Source of the DNA: Sporosarcina trichiuri
GTDB taxonomy: Bacteria; Bacillota; Bacilli; Bacillales_A; Planococcaceae
DNA: 64,000 bases
NCBI RefSeq assembly: GCF_030406775.1
Contig: NZ_CP129119.1
Coordinates: forward strand, 1,708,001-1,772,000
Reading direction: 5' to 3'
The translations under genes were made by a program, and so were the position numbers. The notes under the pieces were generated by a model. That model saw only the letters and a list, made by a program, of their open reading frames with translations. It made no database searches and was not told the origin of the DNA. Positions 16,782 to 25,359 of this stretch are shown here, one piece after another; positions within the stretch are counted from its first letter, which is position 1, and the number at the start of each line of letters is the position of its first letter.

Positions 16782-17855
16782 TTACTTGATAGCTTTGAGG
16801 TTCCGCTGTGCTTTCCCTGCAGAATCCACTGACAGGACAAGACCAATCCCTTTGACATAATAGGATTTCGTCCCTTTTTCAGTCACTTCGACAGCATTGG
16901 TGAATGTTTTGTACTGGGTCTTCACGGTTTTATTGACACCAGTGATTTTGGCGATATCCGCATCAGCCGGGCCATTCTGCCAGGTAGTTCCTGTCTTGAC
17001 CGGGTAGACGAGATCTGTATAGTACTCCGAGAACGGATAAGCCGTCACCAGCATCTTGTCAGTTTCTTCGATGTGGATATAATATACCTCTTTCGTGGCC
17101 GGACGCTCGCCAACCCAGAAGAAGCCTGTGTAGGTGAGTTCCGCGAACTGACCTTTCGTCTTCTTGTACTCCATAGTCAGATCGCCTTGATTAGTGGCGT
17201 ACACATATTTCTTCGTCATGTCCGGCATATAGCCGTCTTTATTCACAGTACGCTGTTTATAGACCGGACTCATCCCGCGTGCCAGGAATGCGGAGAATTG
17301 CTCACGCGTCACGCTGCCGTTCGGGCGGAAAGTACCGTCGGCATAGCCTGTTGTAATATAGTCTCCCGCGATACTGCGGATGGCCTGGTATGATTTCATG
17401 TTATCACTGATATCTTTGAATTCATGCACAGTGCCCGTCTCGATTCCGAATGCACGGCTCATGATGATCGCCATGTCGCCACGCGAAATGGACTGGTTCG
17501 GACGGAATGTGCCATCCTTATATCCGCTGATGATGCCTTTCTCTGTCGCCGCAGCGATGTAGCCGCTCGCGCCATTCTGGGCATTGACGTCCTTGAATTT
17601 CGTGTTGCGTTTTGCACCGTTCAAGTCGAGCATGCGGCCGATCATGATGGCAGCTTCTGCGCGGCTTACATTCTTTTTCGGCTGGAAGCTGCCGTTCGTA
17701 TAGCCGCTGATGATCTTCTGGCCCGTCAGGTACTGGATTTCATCGTTGAACCGGTTTGCTTTCGGGACGTCCGGGAAACTTGCGGCTGCAGCCGGCTGGA
17801 CAGCAATCGTCAATGCGCAGACAGCCGCGGCTGCCAGGGTCAAGATACGTTTCAT
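16782..17855 (-). CDS. SLH-domain wall protein with unknown C-terminal domain (paralogue 2)
   Basis: 357 residues. Two in-frame ATGs lie at 17861 and 17855; AGGAGGA abuts the first and is 7 bases from the second, so 17855 (MKRILTLAAAAVCALTIAVQ) is the likely start. The layout matches the gene at 15622: signal peptide, three SLH domains (SFPDVPKANRFNDEIQYL, KKNVSRAEAAIMIGRMLDL, GSVTREQFSAFLARGMSP), then a C-terminal domain of about 150 residues ending KGTKSYYVKGIGLVLSVDSAGK. The tandem pair arose by duplication; each copy has its own ribosome site and a terminator stands between them. The C-terminal domain is unknown to me. Confidence 0.85.
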   Translation of the reverse strand: MKRILTLAAAAVCALTIAVQPAAAASFPDVPKANRFNDEIQYLTGQKIISGYTNGSFQPKKNVSRAEAAIMIGRMLDLNGAKRNTKFKDVNAQNGASGYIAAATEKGIISGYKDGTFRPNQSISRGDMAIIMSRAFGIETGTVHEFKDISDNMKSYQAIRSIAGDYITTGYADGTFRPNGSVTREQFSAFLARGMSPVYKQRTVNKDGYMPDMTKKYVYATNQGDLTMEYKKTKGQFAELTYTGFFWVGERPATKEVYYIHIEETDKMLVTAYPFSEYYTDLVYPVKTGTTWQNGPADADIAKITGVNKTVKTQYKTFTNAVEVTEKGTKSYYVKGIGLVLSVDSAGKAQRNLKAIK

Positions 17856-17976
17856 ATGCATTCCTCCTAAGCTGTTTGTCTGTTCAGTATACCAGTAGTT
17901 TACCAGTCATACGAATGATTTCTAAAATTCGTCAACACTTCCATACTTATGTCTTATTTCCAAATGACTCCCCATT

Positions 17977-18014
17977 ATAAAAGCACCACCTGTTCCGCGT
18001 CCGGTTCAGGTGGT
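17977..18014 (-). terminator. Terminator of the LPKTG repeat-protein gene
   Basis: On the minus strand ACCACCTG/CAGGTGGT with a 14-base loop, followed by GCTTTTA, about 60 bases after the stop at 18078. Confidence 0.75.
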
Positions 18015-18077
18015 ACTTTCAGAAATTTCATATACAGCAGAGAGTGGATTCTGATCAGGAACCCGTCTCTTGAAAAC

Positions 18078-20219
18078 TTATTGCACTGCCCACTTGCGCA
18101 TGGTTAGTCCTGCACCAGCTGCCAGAAGACCGAGCAGTGTCACGCTGAGTGCATCGAGCGGTCCTCCTGTTTTTGGAAGAGTGTCCATAACTGAATCTGT
18201 CATGCTTCCGCCCGCGGCAGGCATCAGCCATGACATGCTTCCGCCCGCTTGGCTGAGCGCCGGGATTGCGTTCACCATACCGGCATTTCCATCCGATGAA
18301 TTTCCGGATGAAGCACCCGGCACAGCCGTGGAGCCGGAGCCATTCAAATCGGTAACCGAATCCATCCCGCCATTCATCCCCGGGTTATTTCCGTTTCCTT
18401 GGCCGGTTCCGTCAGTTCCATTACTGCCATCCGAACCGCCTTCCGGGACAGTTGCACCATCATCGTTTCCATCCATTCCGTTATCCGGAGTGGTGTCCGG
18501 GTCCGATGTTCCGGGGCCTTCACCATTATCGGTTCCGCCTTCCGGTTCTGTCACAGCGTCATCATCCGGGTTGGCTGTCCCTTCATCGGAATCCGATCCT
18601 TCGTTACCGGAGTCATCCGGGTTTTCAACGGGAGGTACAGGGGTATTGTCCGTATCATCCGAATCCGATCCTTCTGGCTCTGTCGGGCTGTCATCTCCAT
18701 CCGCTGGCGGGGTGGTTCCATCACCGTCGTTGTCCATCGGTGGTACGGTTCCATTGCCATCGTTGTCCGTTGGCGGCGTGCTGCCGGTGTCCCCAGGTTC
18801 TGAGGGGTCACTGGTTTCTTCATCCGGATCGGCTGCTGCCGGTTTGAATGACGAATTCGTCAGCAAGTCTAGGTTGACTGCACCAAGAAGAGGCAGGTCA
18901 AGCGTAATCATGCCGACGCCTTCTTTGATCGCAGTGCCTTTGTCTGTAGTCTGCTCTTTCTTCCCAAGCAGATTGACAGATGTGTCGCCGAGCAGCTGAT
19001 CGAGCAGACCCAGCTGCAATACCCCGCTGTTCCGATCCGTTCCATTCTCCGTTTCAGCTCGGTGATCATCCAGAACGCCAAGGTGCAGACCGCCGAGACC
19101 CAGGACGTTGTTGATCAGTACATCTAGAACACCTCGGTCTTGGCTGGCCGTTCCGTCGTTTTTGACTGCCGTGTGGTTCTCGAGCACACCGACATGCGTT
19201 TTATCCAACACACCGCCGAGCGCTTCACCGACATCCGCATTCACGACACCTTCATCTTTCGTGAATGAACCATCTTCATTTACAGATGTGTGATGGTCCA
19301 GCACACCGACATGCGTGTCTTCCAACAGACCGGCTGCTTCTGGTATTACAGCTTCCACAACGCCGCCGTCCTGTGTGTACGAACCGTCTCCGTCCGCTGT
19401 GACGTGGTTATCGACCACTCCGACGTGTACATTTTCCACGACACCGCTGAGCGCTTCGCCGACATCCGCACTCACGACACCTTCATCTTTCGTGAACGAA
19501 CCATCTTCATTTACAGACGTATGCTCATCCACCACACCGACATGGGTATCCTCAAGAATTGGGGATTCGTCGACAGTCACCTCAACGAGCGCCTTGGTCT
19601 GCTCGGCAGATTGCTGTCCATCCGTTTCTGACTTCGTCTCGGCGACACCTGCGTGCGTATTTCCGAGCAACTCAGAATCTTTCAGGTCTGCCTGTACAAT
19701 CCCTTGGCTGCTTGTTGAAGATCCGTCTGCTTCACCCGATTTCTTCGAAACTGCATCGACCGTCGTCTTGCCTGCGGCCGGCAGTTCCTCCGCTTCGACT
19801 GAAACAAGGGATTCTTTCGTGTTCGCCTCTGTCTCTGAAGAGCCGGACTGCTTCATCGCTACATCTGCCTGCACCTCATTGGTGACGGCTGTATCGACAT
19901 TCACAGAAACCGCGGATTTTTTCTCGGTTTCTGCAGACTTTTTGACAGGTGCCACTTCCGCCTGCACATTGTCAGCAATTCCGTCACTCACCTGGACATT
20001 CACTAGTGAAGATTCTTCCTTCTGCTCTGTCCGCTTCGGCACTTGGACTTTGACATCGCCGACAATCGGCAGTCCATCAAGTTGAAGATCCACCACATGC
20101 GAAGATTTCTCCGCCTGTGCAGTATCCCCTTCATCTGCCGAACTTGCAGCAGGCAGCACTGTGAACACCGAACCGGCTAACACCATCATCCCTGCGAGTT
20201 TCATCCAATTCTTTTCCAT
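18078..20219 (-). CDS. LPKTG-anchored surface protein with internal repeats
   Basis: 713 residues. A signal peptide (MEKNWMKLAGMMVLAGSVFT ... SSA) is followed by at least eight beta-type repeats of about 45 residues with the theme E-D-T-H-V-G-V-V/L-D-x-H-T, NEDGSFTKDEGVV.ADVGEAL, becoming more degenerate toward the N terminus (VQVSDGIADNVQAEV). After about residue 455 comes a linker rich in Asp, Gly, Pro, Ser and Thr. The C terminus has the sorting signal LPKTG, a hydrophobic helix and a basic tail (RKWAVQ), so it should be linked to peptidoglycan by a sortase; a class D enzyme is encoded at 23330. AAAGGAGAGG precedes the ATG. Only 28 bases separate it from the upstream gene ending at 20248: one operon. 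Ligand unknown. Confidence 0.88.
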   Translation of the reverse strand: MEKNWMKLAGMMVLAGSVFTVLPAASSADEGDTAQAEKSSHVVDLQLDGLPIVGDVKVQVPKRTEQKEESSLVNVQVSDGIADNVQAEVAPVKKSAETEKKSAVSVNVDTAVTNEVQADVAMKQSGSSETEANTKESLVSVEAEELPAAGKTTVDAVSKKSGEADGSSTSSQGIVQADLKDSELLGNTHAGVAETKSETDGQQSAEQTKALVEVTVDESPILEDTHVGVVDEHTSVNEDGSFTKDEGVVSADVGEALSGVVENVHVGVVDNHVTADGDGSYTQDGGVVEAVIPEAAGLLEDTHVGVLDHHTSVNEDGSFTKDEGVVNADVGEALGGVLDKTHVGVLENHTAVKNDGTASQDRGVLDVLINNVLGLGGLHLGVLDDHRAETENGTDRNSGVLQLGLLDQLLGDTSVNLLGKKEQTTDKGTAIKEGVGMITLDLPLLGAVNLDLLTNSSFKPAAADPDEETSDPSEPGDTGSTPPTDNDGNGTVPPMDNDGDGTTPPADGDDSPTEPEGSDSDDTDNTPVPPVENPDDSGNEGSDSDEGTANPDDDAVTEPEGGTDNGEGPGTSDPDTTPDNGMDGNDDGATVPEGGSDGSNGTDGTGQGNGNNPGMNGGMDSVTDLNGSGSTAVPGASSGNSSDGNAGMVNAIPALSQAGGSMSWLMPAAGGSMTDSVMDTLPKTGGPLDALSVTLLGLLAAGAGLTMRKWAVQ

Positions 20220-20247
20220 TATACTTCCTCTCCTTTTTTATAGTTTT

Positions 20248-21567
20248 TTAGACGTATAAAAAAGGAGCGGATTGGGGCGGTTGTCCGGGTGGCGCGTGTA
20301 TCCATTGCAATGATCCTATGATATCTTCCAAGTACCATTTCTGCCGCACGATTTCCGCAGCCATCCGCCAGTCGTCTGCCGGGATTGCGGTGACTCCGCT
20401 TCCTGATGCAGCAGCAGATGTTGAAATACTGACGGAAGAAGAACCTGTCACAAGCTCAACATCCGCTTTCCATTTTGTCAGAGTTCCCGGTCTCAGAGGG
20501 ACAGCTGAAGCGGAATTTCGGGCTGCTGATTCCAGACTCCGATCATCCGCCTTCCGCTCAGCATTCTCGGACGTTTTGTCCATCTGAACAGTCTCCGGGC
20601 GGACATCCGTGAACTCATCTGCCAGAGGTTCAGCCGTCTGTACGGCTGCCGGAACAGCTTCCTTCACCGGGATGCCTTCGTCCCCGGATTCCGCTTGCGC
20701 CGCAGGTATGTCCGCCGGTTCCTTTTGGGAAGCCGCTGGCGGAGTCTCCGGCTTGGTCACTGCCGGTTCCTGTGCTTTTTCTTGTTCAGGTTCGGCAGGA
20801 ACCCGTGTATCCGATGGTTGTTCTTGGACTGGCGGCTTTACGGTCTCTGGCTGTCCGACAGGCTTCTGCGGAATTTCAGGACGCACCGACGGCTTTTCAA
20901 CCGGTTCTGCTTCGTCAGACGGATCTATTTCCTCTGAAGCTGGCTGTCCGGGCTGAACAGGCTGCTTGACAGGTTTGTCCAGTTTATCTGCCGGTGCCGT
21001 CTCTGTCGCTGCTGGTTTCTTCAGCGGCTTGGCGACCGTCTTCACTGTGTTCCCGACTGTCTCATCCGCTGTCTTCTTCACCTGCTTGGTGACTTCCGTG
21101 ACAGTTTCGGTCGTTTTGTCGACAACCGGTGTCACGACCGGCACTTCAGGCAGCGGTTCTGTCACGTTCACAGCTGTCTCCGTCACGTTCTGAACGGTCT
21201 CCGTTGTCTTTTCAACAACTGGGACGGTGCTTTCGACTGTTTCACCGACAAAGTTCGTCGTACTTTCCACAATATTCTTCACCGGCCGTCTCTCTTTCGG
21301 ATCAACGACCGTATTCACCGTATCTTCTGTGAACTTGACTGTCCGGTCGAGCGTATCTCCCGTGAATCGGACGGTTTCTTCCACGAGCCCTCCGGCTGAG
21401 CTGAGTGTTTCATCCACTGTGTTCTTCACCTGGTTCAGCAGTCCGCCGACAAGCCCTTTCCGTTCTTTCGCTGGCTCTTGGCTGTCGTCCGTTTCATCCG
21501 CATAGACGAATGCCGGCAGACACATCAATAGAAAACTAGTACAAAAGACTGCAAATACACGTTTCAC
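20248..21567 (-). CDS. Secreted Thr/Val-rich repeat protein, partner of the LPKTG protein
   Basis: 439 residues from GTG 21567, decided by AAAGGAGGTG 7 bases upstream. After the signal peptide (MKRVFAVFCTSFLLMCLPAF) residues 35-190 are amphipathic repeats of the type ETV.FTGDTLDRTVKFTEDTV and VEKTTETVQNVTET, resembling apolipoprotein/LEA-like helices. Residues about 190-320 are rich in Pro, Glu and Lys. There is no LPXTG signal. The C terminus ends in an unusual aromatic, proline-rich tail (WYLEDIIGSLQWIHAPPGQP, then PQSAPFLYV). It is first in a two-gene operon with the LPKTG protein. I do not recognise the family; co-expression suggests a shared surface or biofilm role. Confidence 0.75.
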   Translation of the reverse strand: MKRVFAVFCTSFLLMCLPAFVYADETDDSQEPAKERKGLVGGLLNQVKNTVDETLSSAGGLVEETVRFTGDTLDRTVKFTEDTVNTVVDPKERRPVKNIVESTTNFVGETVESTVPVVEKTTETVQNVTETAVNVTEPLPEVPVVTPVVDKTTETVTEVTKQVKKTADETVGNTVKTVAKPLKKPAATETAPADKLDKPVKQPVQPGQPASEEIDPSDEAEPVEKPSVRPEIPQKPVGQPETVKPPVQEQPSDTRVPAEPEQEKAQEPAVTKPETPPAASQKEPADIPAAQAESGDEGIPVKEAVPAAVQTAEPLADEFTDVRPETVQMDKTSENAERKADDRSLESAARNSASAVPLRPGTLTKWKADVELVTGSSSVSISTSAAASGSGVTAIPADDWRMAAEIVRQKWYLEDIIGSLQWIHAPPGQPPQSAPFLYV

Positions 21568-21862
21568 ATAGTCACCTCCTTTCGAACTGGAGATGGAAGA
21601 ACCCGATATCAGGCCTCCGCTATTTCGCCTCTACCCACAACACTTGCACATAAACATGTCAATTCCGGCGTTATTGTTACCAACAGCTGACATATCAATG
21701 CCGGCGACTGTAAACTATTTTTATAAAATTCTTGAATTAAACACTTAACCTATGTATATCCTCGAAGTTCTTTTAGTTCCGTCCTCTAATAGTAGTTCAA
21801 AAAACCTAAAACTATGATACTATAAAAGCAACAGCTCAATTGAAAAAGGAGGCATCCCTTTA
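21568..21862. promoter_or_regulatory. Divergent promoter region with a 17-bp direct repeat
   Basis: Non-coding, about 295 bases. A direct repeat with 15 of 17 bases identical (ACATGTCAATTCCGGCG at 21654, ACATATCAATGCCGGCG at 21690; 36 bp apart) lies in the middle. On the minus strand the copies contain TTGACA and TTGATA. For the protease gene, TTCAAA (21796), 16 bases and TACTAT (21818) form a plausible promoter. No riboswitch consensus was found. Confidence 0.5.
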
Positions 21863-23284
21863 ATGTATTGTCAGCATTGCGGCACTCGGAACGAACGGGA
21901 AGCGGTGTACTGTTCTAGCTGCGGAAAACCTCTGAAAGCCAGAAAGACCCCGGGCTGGGTGATACCTGTCGTGCTCAGCTGCCTGCTCATCTTAACAGGA
22001 TCTGCAGCAGGCATCGGCTATTACACAGACTGGGATTTCGGAAGTCTGCTGAATCAGGGTAAACAACAGACTCCCGCACTCGAACAGCAGGCTGAAGCCG
22101 GCAGCCAGTCCCCTCTCAAACCTGTCAGTTCGGGGCCTGCTGCGCCAATAAAATCTGTACCGCCTGACAAGGAAAAAACAGAAGTGATCAAAGAGTCGCT
22201 GCCGCGTGTGTTCACGATATTTACACGGGACGGACTCGGCTCCGGTTTCCTGTATAAAAAGGGCGGTCTCATTGTCACGAACGCACACGTTGTTGCCGGC
22301 TTCACGGATGTCGTCGTCCGCAACTCGGATGGAAAAGACGCCGCTGGCAAAGTGATCGGGATTTCCGATAAATATGATGTGGCACTGATACGTTCGGATG
22401 CGTATTCCAAACTGGCACCGCTTGTGAGTGAAACGAAGGAAACACCGATCGGTACCGAAGTCATTGCACTCGGCAGTCCGCAAGGGTTTGAGAATTCGGC
22501 ATCCGTCGGCTATCTGACCGGTCTGAACCGGGATATGGAGCTCGGATTCGTCTACGAGAAAATCTATCAGATCGATGCACAGATCGACCAGGGCAGCAGC
22601 GGCGGACCCCTTCTGGATGCCAAGACTGGAAAAGTCATCGGTATCAACTCCCTGCTGTACAAGGAGAATAACCTGTTCGGATTCTCGATACCGATGTACA
22701 GTGTACTCGATCTGGTGAACCGGTGGGCGGCGGCTCCGATGAGTGAATCCGCTGTCGCCTCCTTATTCGGCGTCTATGACAGCTACACGGCCAGTTCCAA
22801 CTTTGACAGTGATATCGCGTATGACGACGAGTACACCGATTTTTACGATGACTCCGACAGCTACTATGGTGACGACTATGACGAGTACAGCGATACGTAC
22901 GAAGACGAATCAGCAGCCGGAGTTTTCGCGGATGACGGCCTGTATGATTTCATGTCCAGCTTCAGAATGGATTATGAAGAAGCGCTCGTGTATAAAGAAG
23001 GATTTTCACCGATCTCCCACTACTTCCTTCCGGGGACCGCCAGCACTGCGGCCTTCGCAAGTTTTGTCGATGAAGTCGCTGCCGATGACCGGATCTATGA
23101 GTTTTACGAGAGTGAGATCACGGAGATTGAGATTCAAGATGACCGGTCCTTCGTGACGATGTATCTGTCTTATTCGGTAGCGGACAGCAGAGGGGAACAG
23201 AACTTTTTCGAGAAACGGAAACAATATACCATCGTGACCGATGAGTACGGCGGATACAAAATCAGTAACGCCGCTGATTTCTGA
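21863..23284 (+). CDS. Membrane-tethered HtrA-like serine protease with N-terminal zinc ribbon
   Basis: 473 residues; AAAGGAGG upstream of the ATG. Order: zinc ribbon (C3, C6, C17, C20), one membrane helix (about 31-53), linker, then a trypsin-like domain with H142 (TNAHVVAG), D172 (YDVALI) and S246 (GSSGGPLL). No PDZ domain follows; instead there is an extremely acidic Asp/Tyr stretch (about 310-350) and a C-terminal domain of about 120 residues that looks like an NTF2-type or similar alpha-beta fold. The zinc ribbon should stay in the cytoplasm and the protease face the wall. It sits alone between two sets of wall-protein genes on the other strand, so surface-protein quality control is plausible but inferred. 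Confidence 0.85.
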   Translation: MYCQHCGTRNEREAVYCSSCGKPLKARKTPGWVIPVVLSCLLILTGSAAGIGYYTDWDFGSLLNQGKQQTPALEQQAEAGSQSPLKPVSSGPAAPIKSVPPDKEKTEVIKESLPRVFTIFTRDGLGSGFLYKKGGLIVTNAHVVAGFTDVVVRNSDGKDAAGKVIGISDKYDVALIRSDAYSKLAPLVSETKETPIGTEVIALGSPQGFENSASVGYLTGLNRDMELGFVYEKIYQIDAQIDQGSSGGPLLDAKTGKVIGINSLLYKENNLFGFSIPMYSVLDLVNRWAAAPMSESAVASLFGVYDSYTASSNFDSDIAYDDEYTDFYDDSDSYYGDDYDEYSDTYEDESAAGVFADDGLYDFMSSFRMDYEEALVYKEGFSPISHYFLPGTASTAAFASFVDEVAADDRIYEFYESEITEIEIQDDRSFVTMYLSYSVADSRGEQNFFEKRKQYTIVTDEYGGYKISNAADF

Positions 23285-23295
23285 TTACATGAAAT

Positions 23296-23325
23296 AGAGC
23301 AGTGGCTGCAGCCATTGCTCTTTTT
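23296..23325. terminator. Bidirectional terminator between protease and sortase genes
   Basis: AGAGCAGTGGC/GCCATTGCTCT with a 4-base loop and five T on the + strand. Confidence 0.75.
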
Positions 23326-23329
23326 CATC

Positions 23330-23968
23330 TCACTCTCCAGCCTCTCCATCCACGCGTTTCGCCATGACGACGAGCCGGTGTTTATCGCTGTTTTTCGGGT
23401 AGCAGGTGATGAGCGACAGTTTCGCCTTCCCCTGCTCACGGCCGATCACTTCGACATCTTCCGGATCGACAATCTGCATGTCGTACACTTCATACGTCTG
23501 CTCTTCGTCCACAGTTTCGAAGCTGAAACGGTTTCCGGCCGCCAGTTCATCAAGCCGGTTGAAGAACTGGCCGAATACGTGCGACTGGTGGCCGGCGATG
23601 GCATAGCTGCCGCCTGTCTCCCCCGGCATATCCATTCGCGGGATCGCACCGAATCCACGGTCCAGTATCTCGGGAGTCGCTCCATATGCGACCGGTGCGT
23701 GAATGTCGATTTGAGGGATGTCGAGGACTCCTTCTATATCGCCGATCTTCTTTTCCGCCGCTTGTTTCCCTGTTTGCTGGCCCCCAGCTGCCGCCGCTTC
23801 CTTTGTCGCTTGTCCAGACTCTTCTGCAGCCGCTTTCAGATTAGCGAATGCATCCAGCTGTTCGTGTTTGACGCCTTTTGTTTCCCTGATCCCGGTGAAC
23901 TGCCAGATCAGCAGACCGATCCCGGCGAGCACAAGAATGTTTCCCGTCCAGCGGGCAGCATGTTTCAT
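23330..23968 (-). CDS. Class D sortase
   Basis: 212 residues. ATG at 23968 is preferred to the in-frame GTG at 23974, because AAGGAGG lies 8 bases from the ATG and only 2 from the GTG. An N-terminal membrane anchor (WTGNILVLAGIGLLIW) is followed by an Ala/Glu-rich linker and the sortase barrel with catalytic H127 (AGHQSH), C189 (LSLITCYP) and R198 (KHRLVV). The TxTCYP motif and N-terminal anchor fit class D. It lies 16 bases after an LPKTG protein gene, forming an operon, and is the likely enzyme for both LPKTG proteins in this region. Confidence 0.92.
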   Translation of the reverse strand: MKHAARWTGNILVLAGIGLLIWQFTGIRETKGVKHEQLDAFANLKAAAEESGQATKEAAAAGGQQTGKQAAEKKIGDIEGVLDIPQIDIHAPVAYGATPEILDRGFGAIPRMDMPGETGGSYAIAGHQSHVFGQFFNRLDELAAGNRFSFETVDEEQTYEVYDMQIVDPEDVEVIGREQGKAKLSLITCYPKNSDKHRLVVMAKRVDGEAGE

Positions 23969-23984
23969 TCCCACCCCCTCCTTG

Positions 23985-25232
23985 TCATCGGACCGGCTTT
24001 CTCCATCCGGCCAAAAATCTTATCAGAACGCCCCCCGCAATGAGCAGAATGCCGCCAAGCAGGAGATCGGATCGGCCTACAGGGCTCCCGGTCTTCGGCA
24101 GTCGGCTGGGCAGGCTGCTGTTGCCTGTGCCCTTCGACTGCGAATTGTTGTAGCCGGCATCGGAATCATTAGAAGGACGATTGATGCCGGTATCGGGTCT
24201 ACTCCCGCCGAAGGAATTGCCGCTGTTGTTTCCTGCAGCAGGCCGCGGACCGGTCCGATCCGCTGAATTGCCGTCCGGGACGAAAACCCGGTCTCCCATC
24301 TCTGAACCGCCGTTCCCTGTATAGCTTCCTGACGGATAGACCGTCTCGATCTCGATATCCGTATCGATGACCGGGCTGCTGTCTGCGCTTGCCGTGGAGA
24401 CGGCGGCTTGCTCGGACTCCCCGCCCGGATCAGCCTCGTCCTCCTCCACCGCCGCTTTTGTTTCGGGCGCTGCTTCTGTTCCAGCCATCTCTTCTTCAGT
24501 TTCAGGTGTTTCTTCTACGATTCCACGTATATCTTCGGGAAGCTCTGAAGTTCCTTCCGCTTCAGCCGGCCTCGCGTCTTCCGATCCTGCAGCCTGTCCC
24601 CCGTCCTGTTCTGTCAAGTCCTGTTCTTTCTGCTCCTCCACCGGCTTCTCGGTCTGTCCCGCGGATCCAGTCATTGCAGGTCCGGAGCCATCTTCGTCTT
24701 TTACAGGCTGACCCGCCGGCGCTGTGTCGGATGGATCCGCAGCGGCGGAGTCGCCACAAGCCATGACAGTTGCGTTGTCAAGTGAATCGGGAGAGTAAAT
24801 CTCCTGCGGGGCAGAAGATGCCGTGCTGTATGTCTCCTCACCAGCTGGCTGTTCTTTCACATCCGCCGCTAACTGCCCGTCCTGAACCCCTTCAGAGGAG
24901 TCCGCGTCAGTCTCCGTTCCCTCTCCGGTTGCCACATCGGTATCCAACTCGTTGTGAGGTATCTCCTGTAGGCAGTCACTTTCTGAAACCGGCTCGTCCG
25001 CTTCTGAACAATCAGCGGATTCCGCCTCCTCTCCGCCTTTGACTGCCGTGGACTCTTCTGGATTGGGCTGCTTTTGTACGGAGACCTTTCCGTACTCGCC
25101 GATCTCATAGCATTCAGTATCCGTTGGAACCGCCGTGCCGATTCCCCTGTCATCCGGTTGTGCAGCCAATGCGGGTGACGCGGCAGACAGCATCAAAATT
25201 CCCGCACCAAGCAGACCATTCAGCCGTTTCAC
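23985..25232 (-). CDS. LPKTG-anchored acidic surface protein
   Basis: 415 residues from GTG 25232, with AGGGGG 9 bases upstream. A signal peptide (MKRLNGLLGAGILMLSAASP, cleavage near ALA) precedes about 340 residues of low-complexity sequence rich in Glu, Ala, Ser, Asp and Pro with no recognisable fold. A Gly/Asn/Ser-rich segment leads to the sorting signal LPKTG, a hydrophobic helix and the tail RKPVR. It is most likely a cell-wall stalk or substrate of the co-transcribed sortase. Low complexity means that homology searches would be uninformative outside the ends. Confidence 0.82.
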   Translation of the reverse strand: MKRLNGLLGAGILMLSAASPALAAQPDDRGIGTAVPTDTECYEIGEYGKVSVQKQPNPEESTAVKGGEEAESADCSEADEPVSESDCLQEIPHNELDTDVATGEGTETDADSSEGVQDGQLAADVKEQPAGEETYSTASSAPQEIYSPDSLDNATVMACGDSAAADPSDTAPAGQPVKDEDGSGPAMTGSAGQTEKPVEEQKEQDLTEQDGGQAAGSEDARPAEAEGTSELPEDIRGIVEETPETEEEMAGTEAAPETKAAVEEDEADPGGESEQAAVSTASADSSPVIDTDIEIETVYPSGSYTGNGGSEMGDRVFVPDGNSADRTGPRPAAGNNSGNSFGGSRPDTGINRPSNDSDAGYNNSQSKGTGNSSLPSRLPKTGSPVGRSDLLLGGILLIAGGVLIRFLAGWRKPVR

Positions 25233-25359
25233 TCATTACCGCCCCCTCTGTACTGTATGTACCTCTAAAATCCCTTTCCCTATTAAGCTGGGACATAATC
25301 TCAGCTCCAATAAGAAACCCCCTCTTCTGTCCAGTATGCACCGGTTGGGAGGGGGATGT

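Noticed and set aside
21568..21660. c-di-GMP or lysine riboswitch upstream of the surface operon
   Set aside because: A GGTAGAGGCG-like string on the minus strand raised the idea, but the remaining conserved elements and helices of either class are missing.
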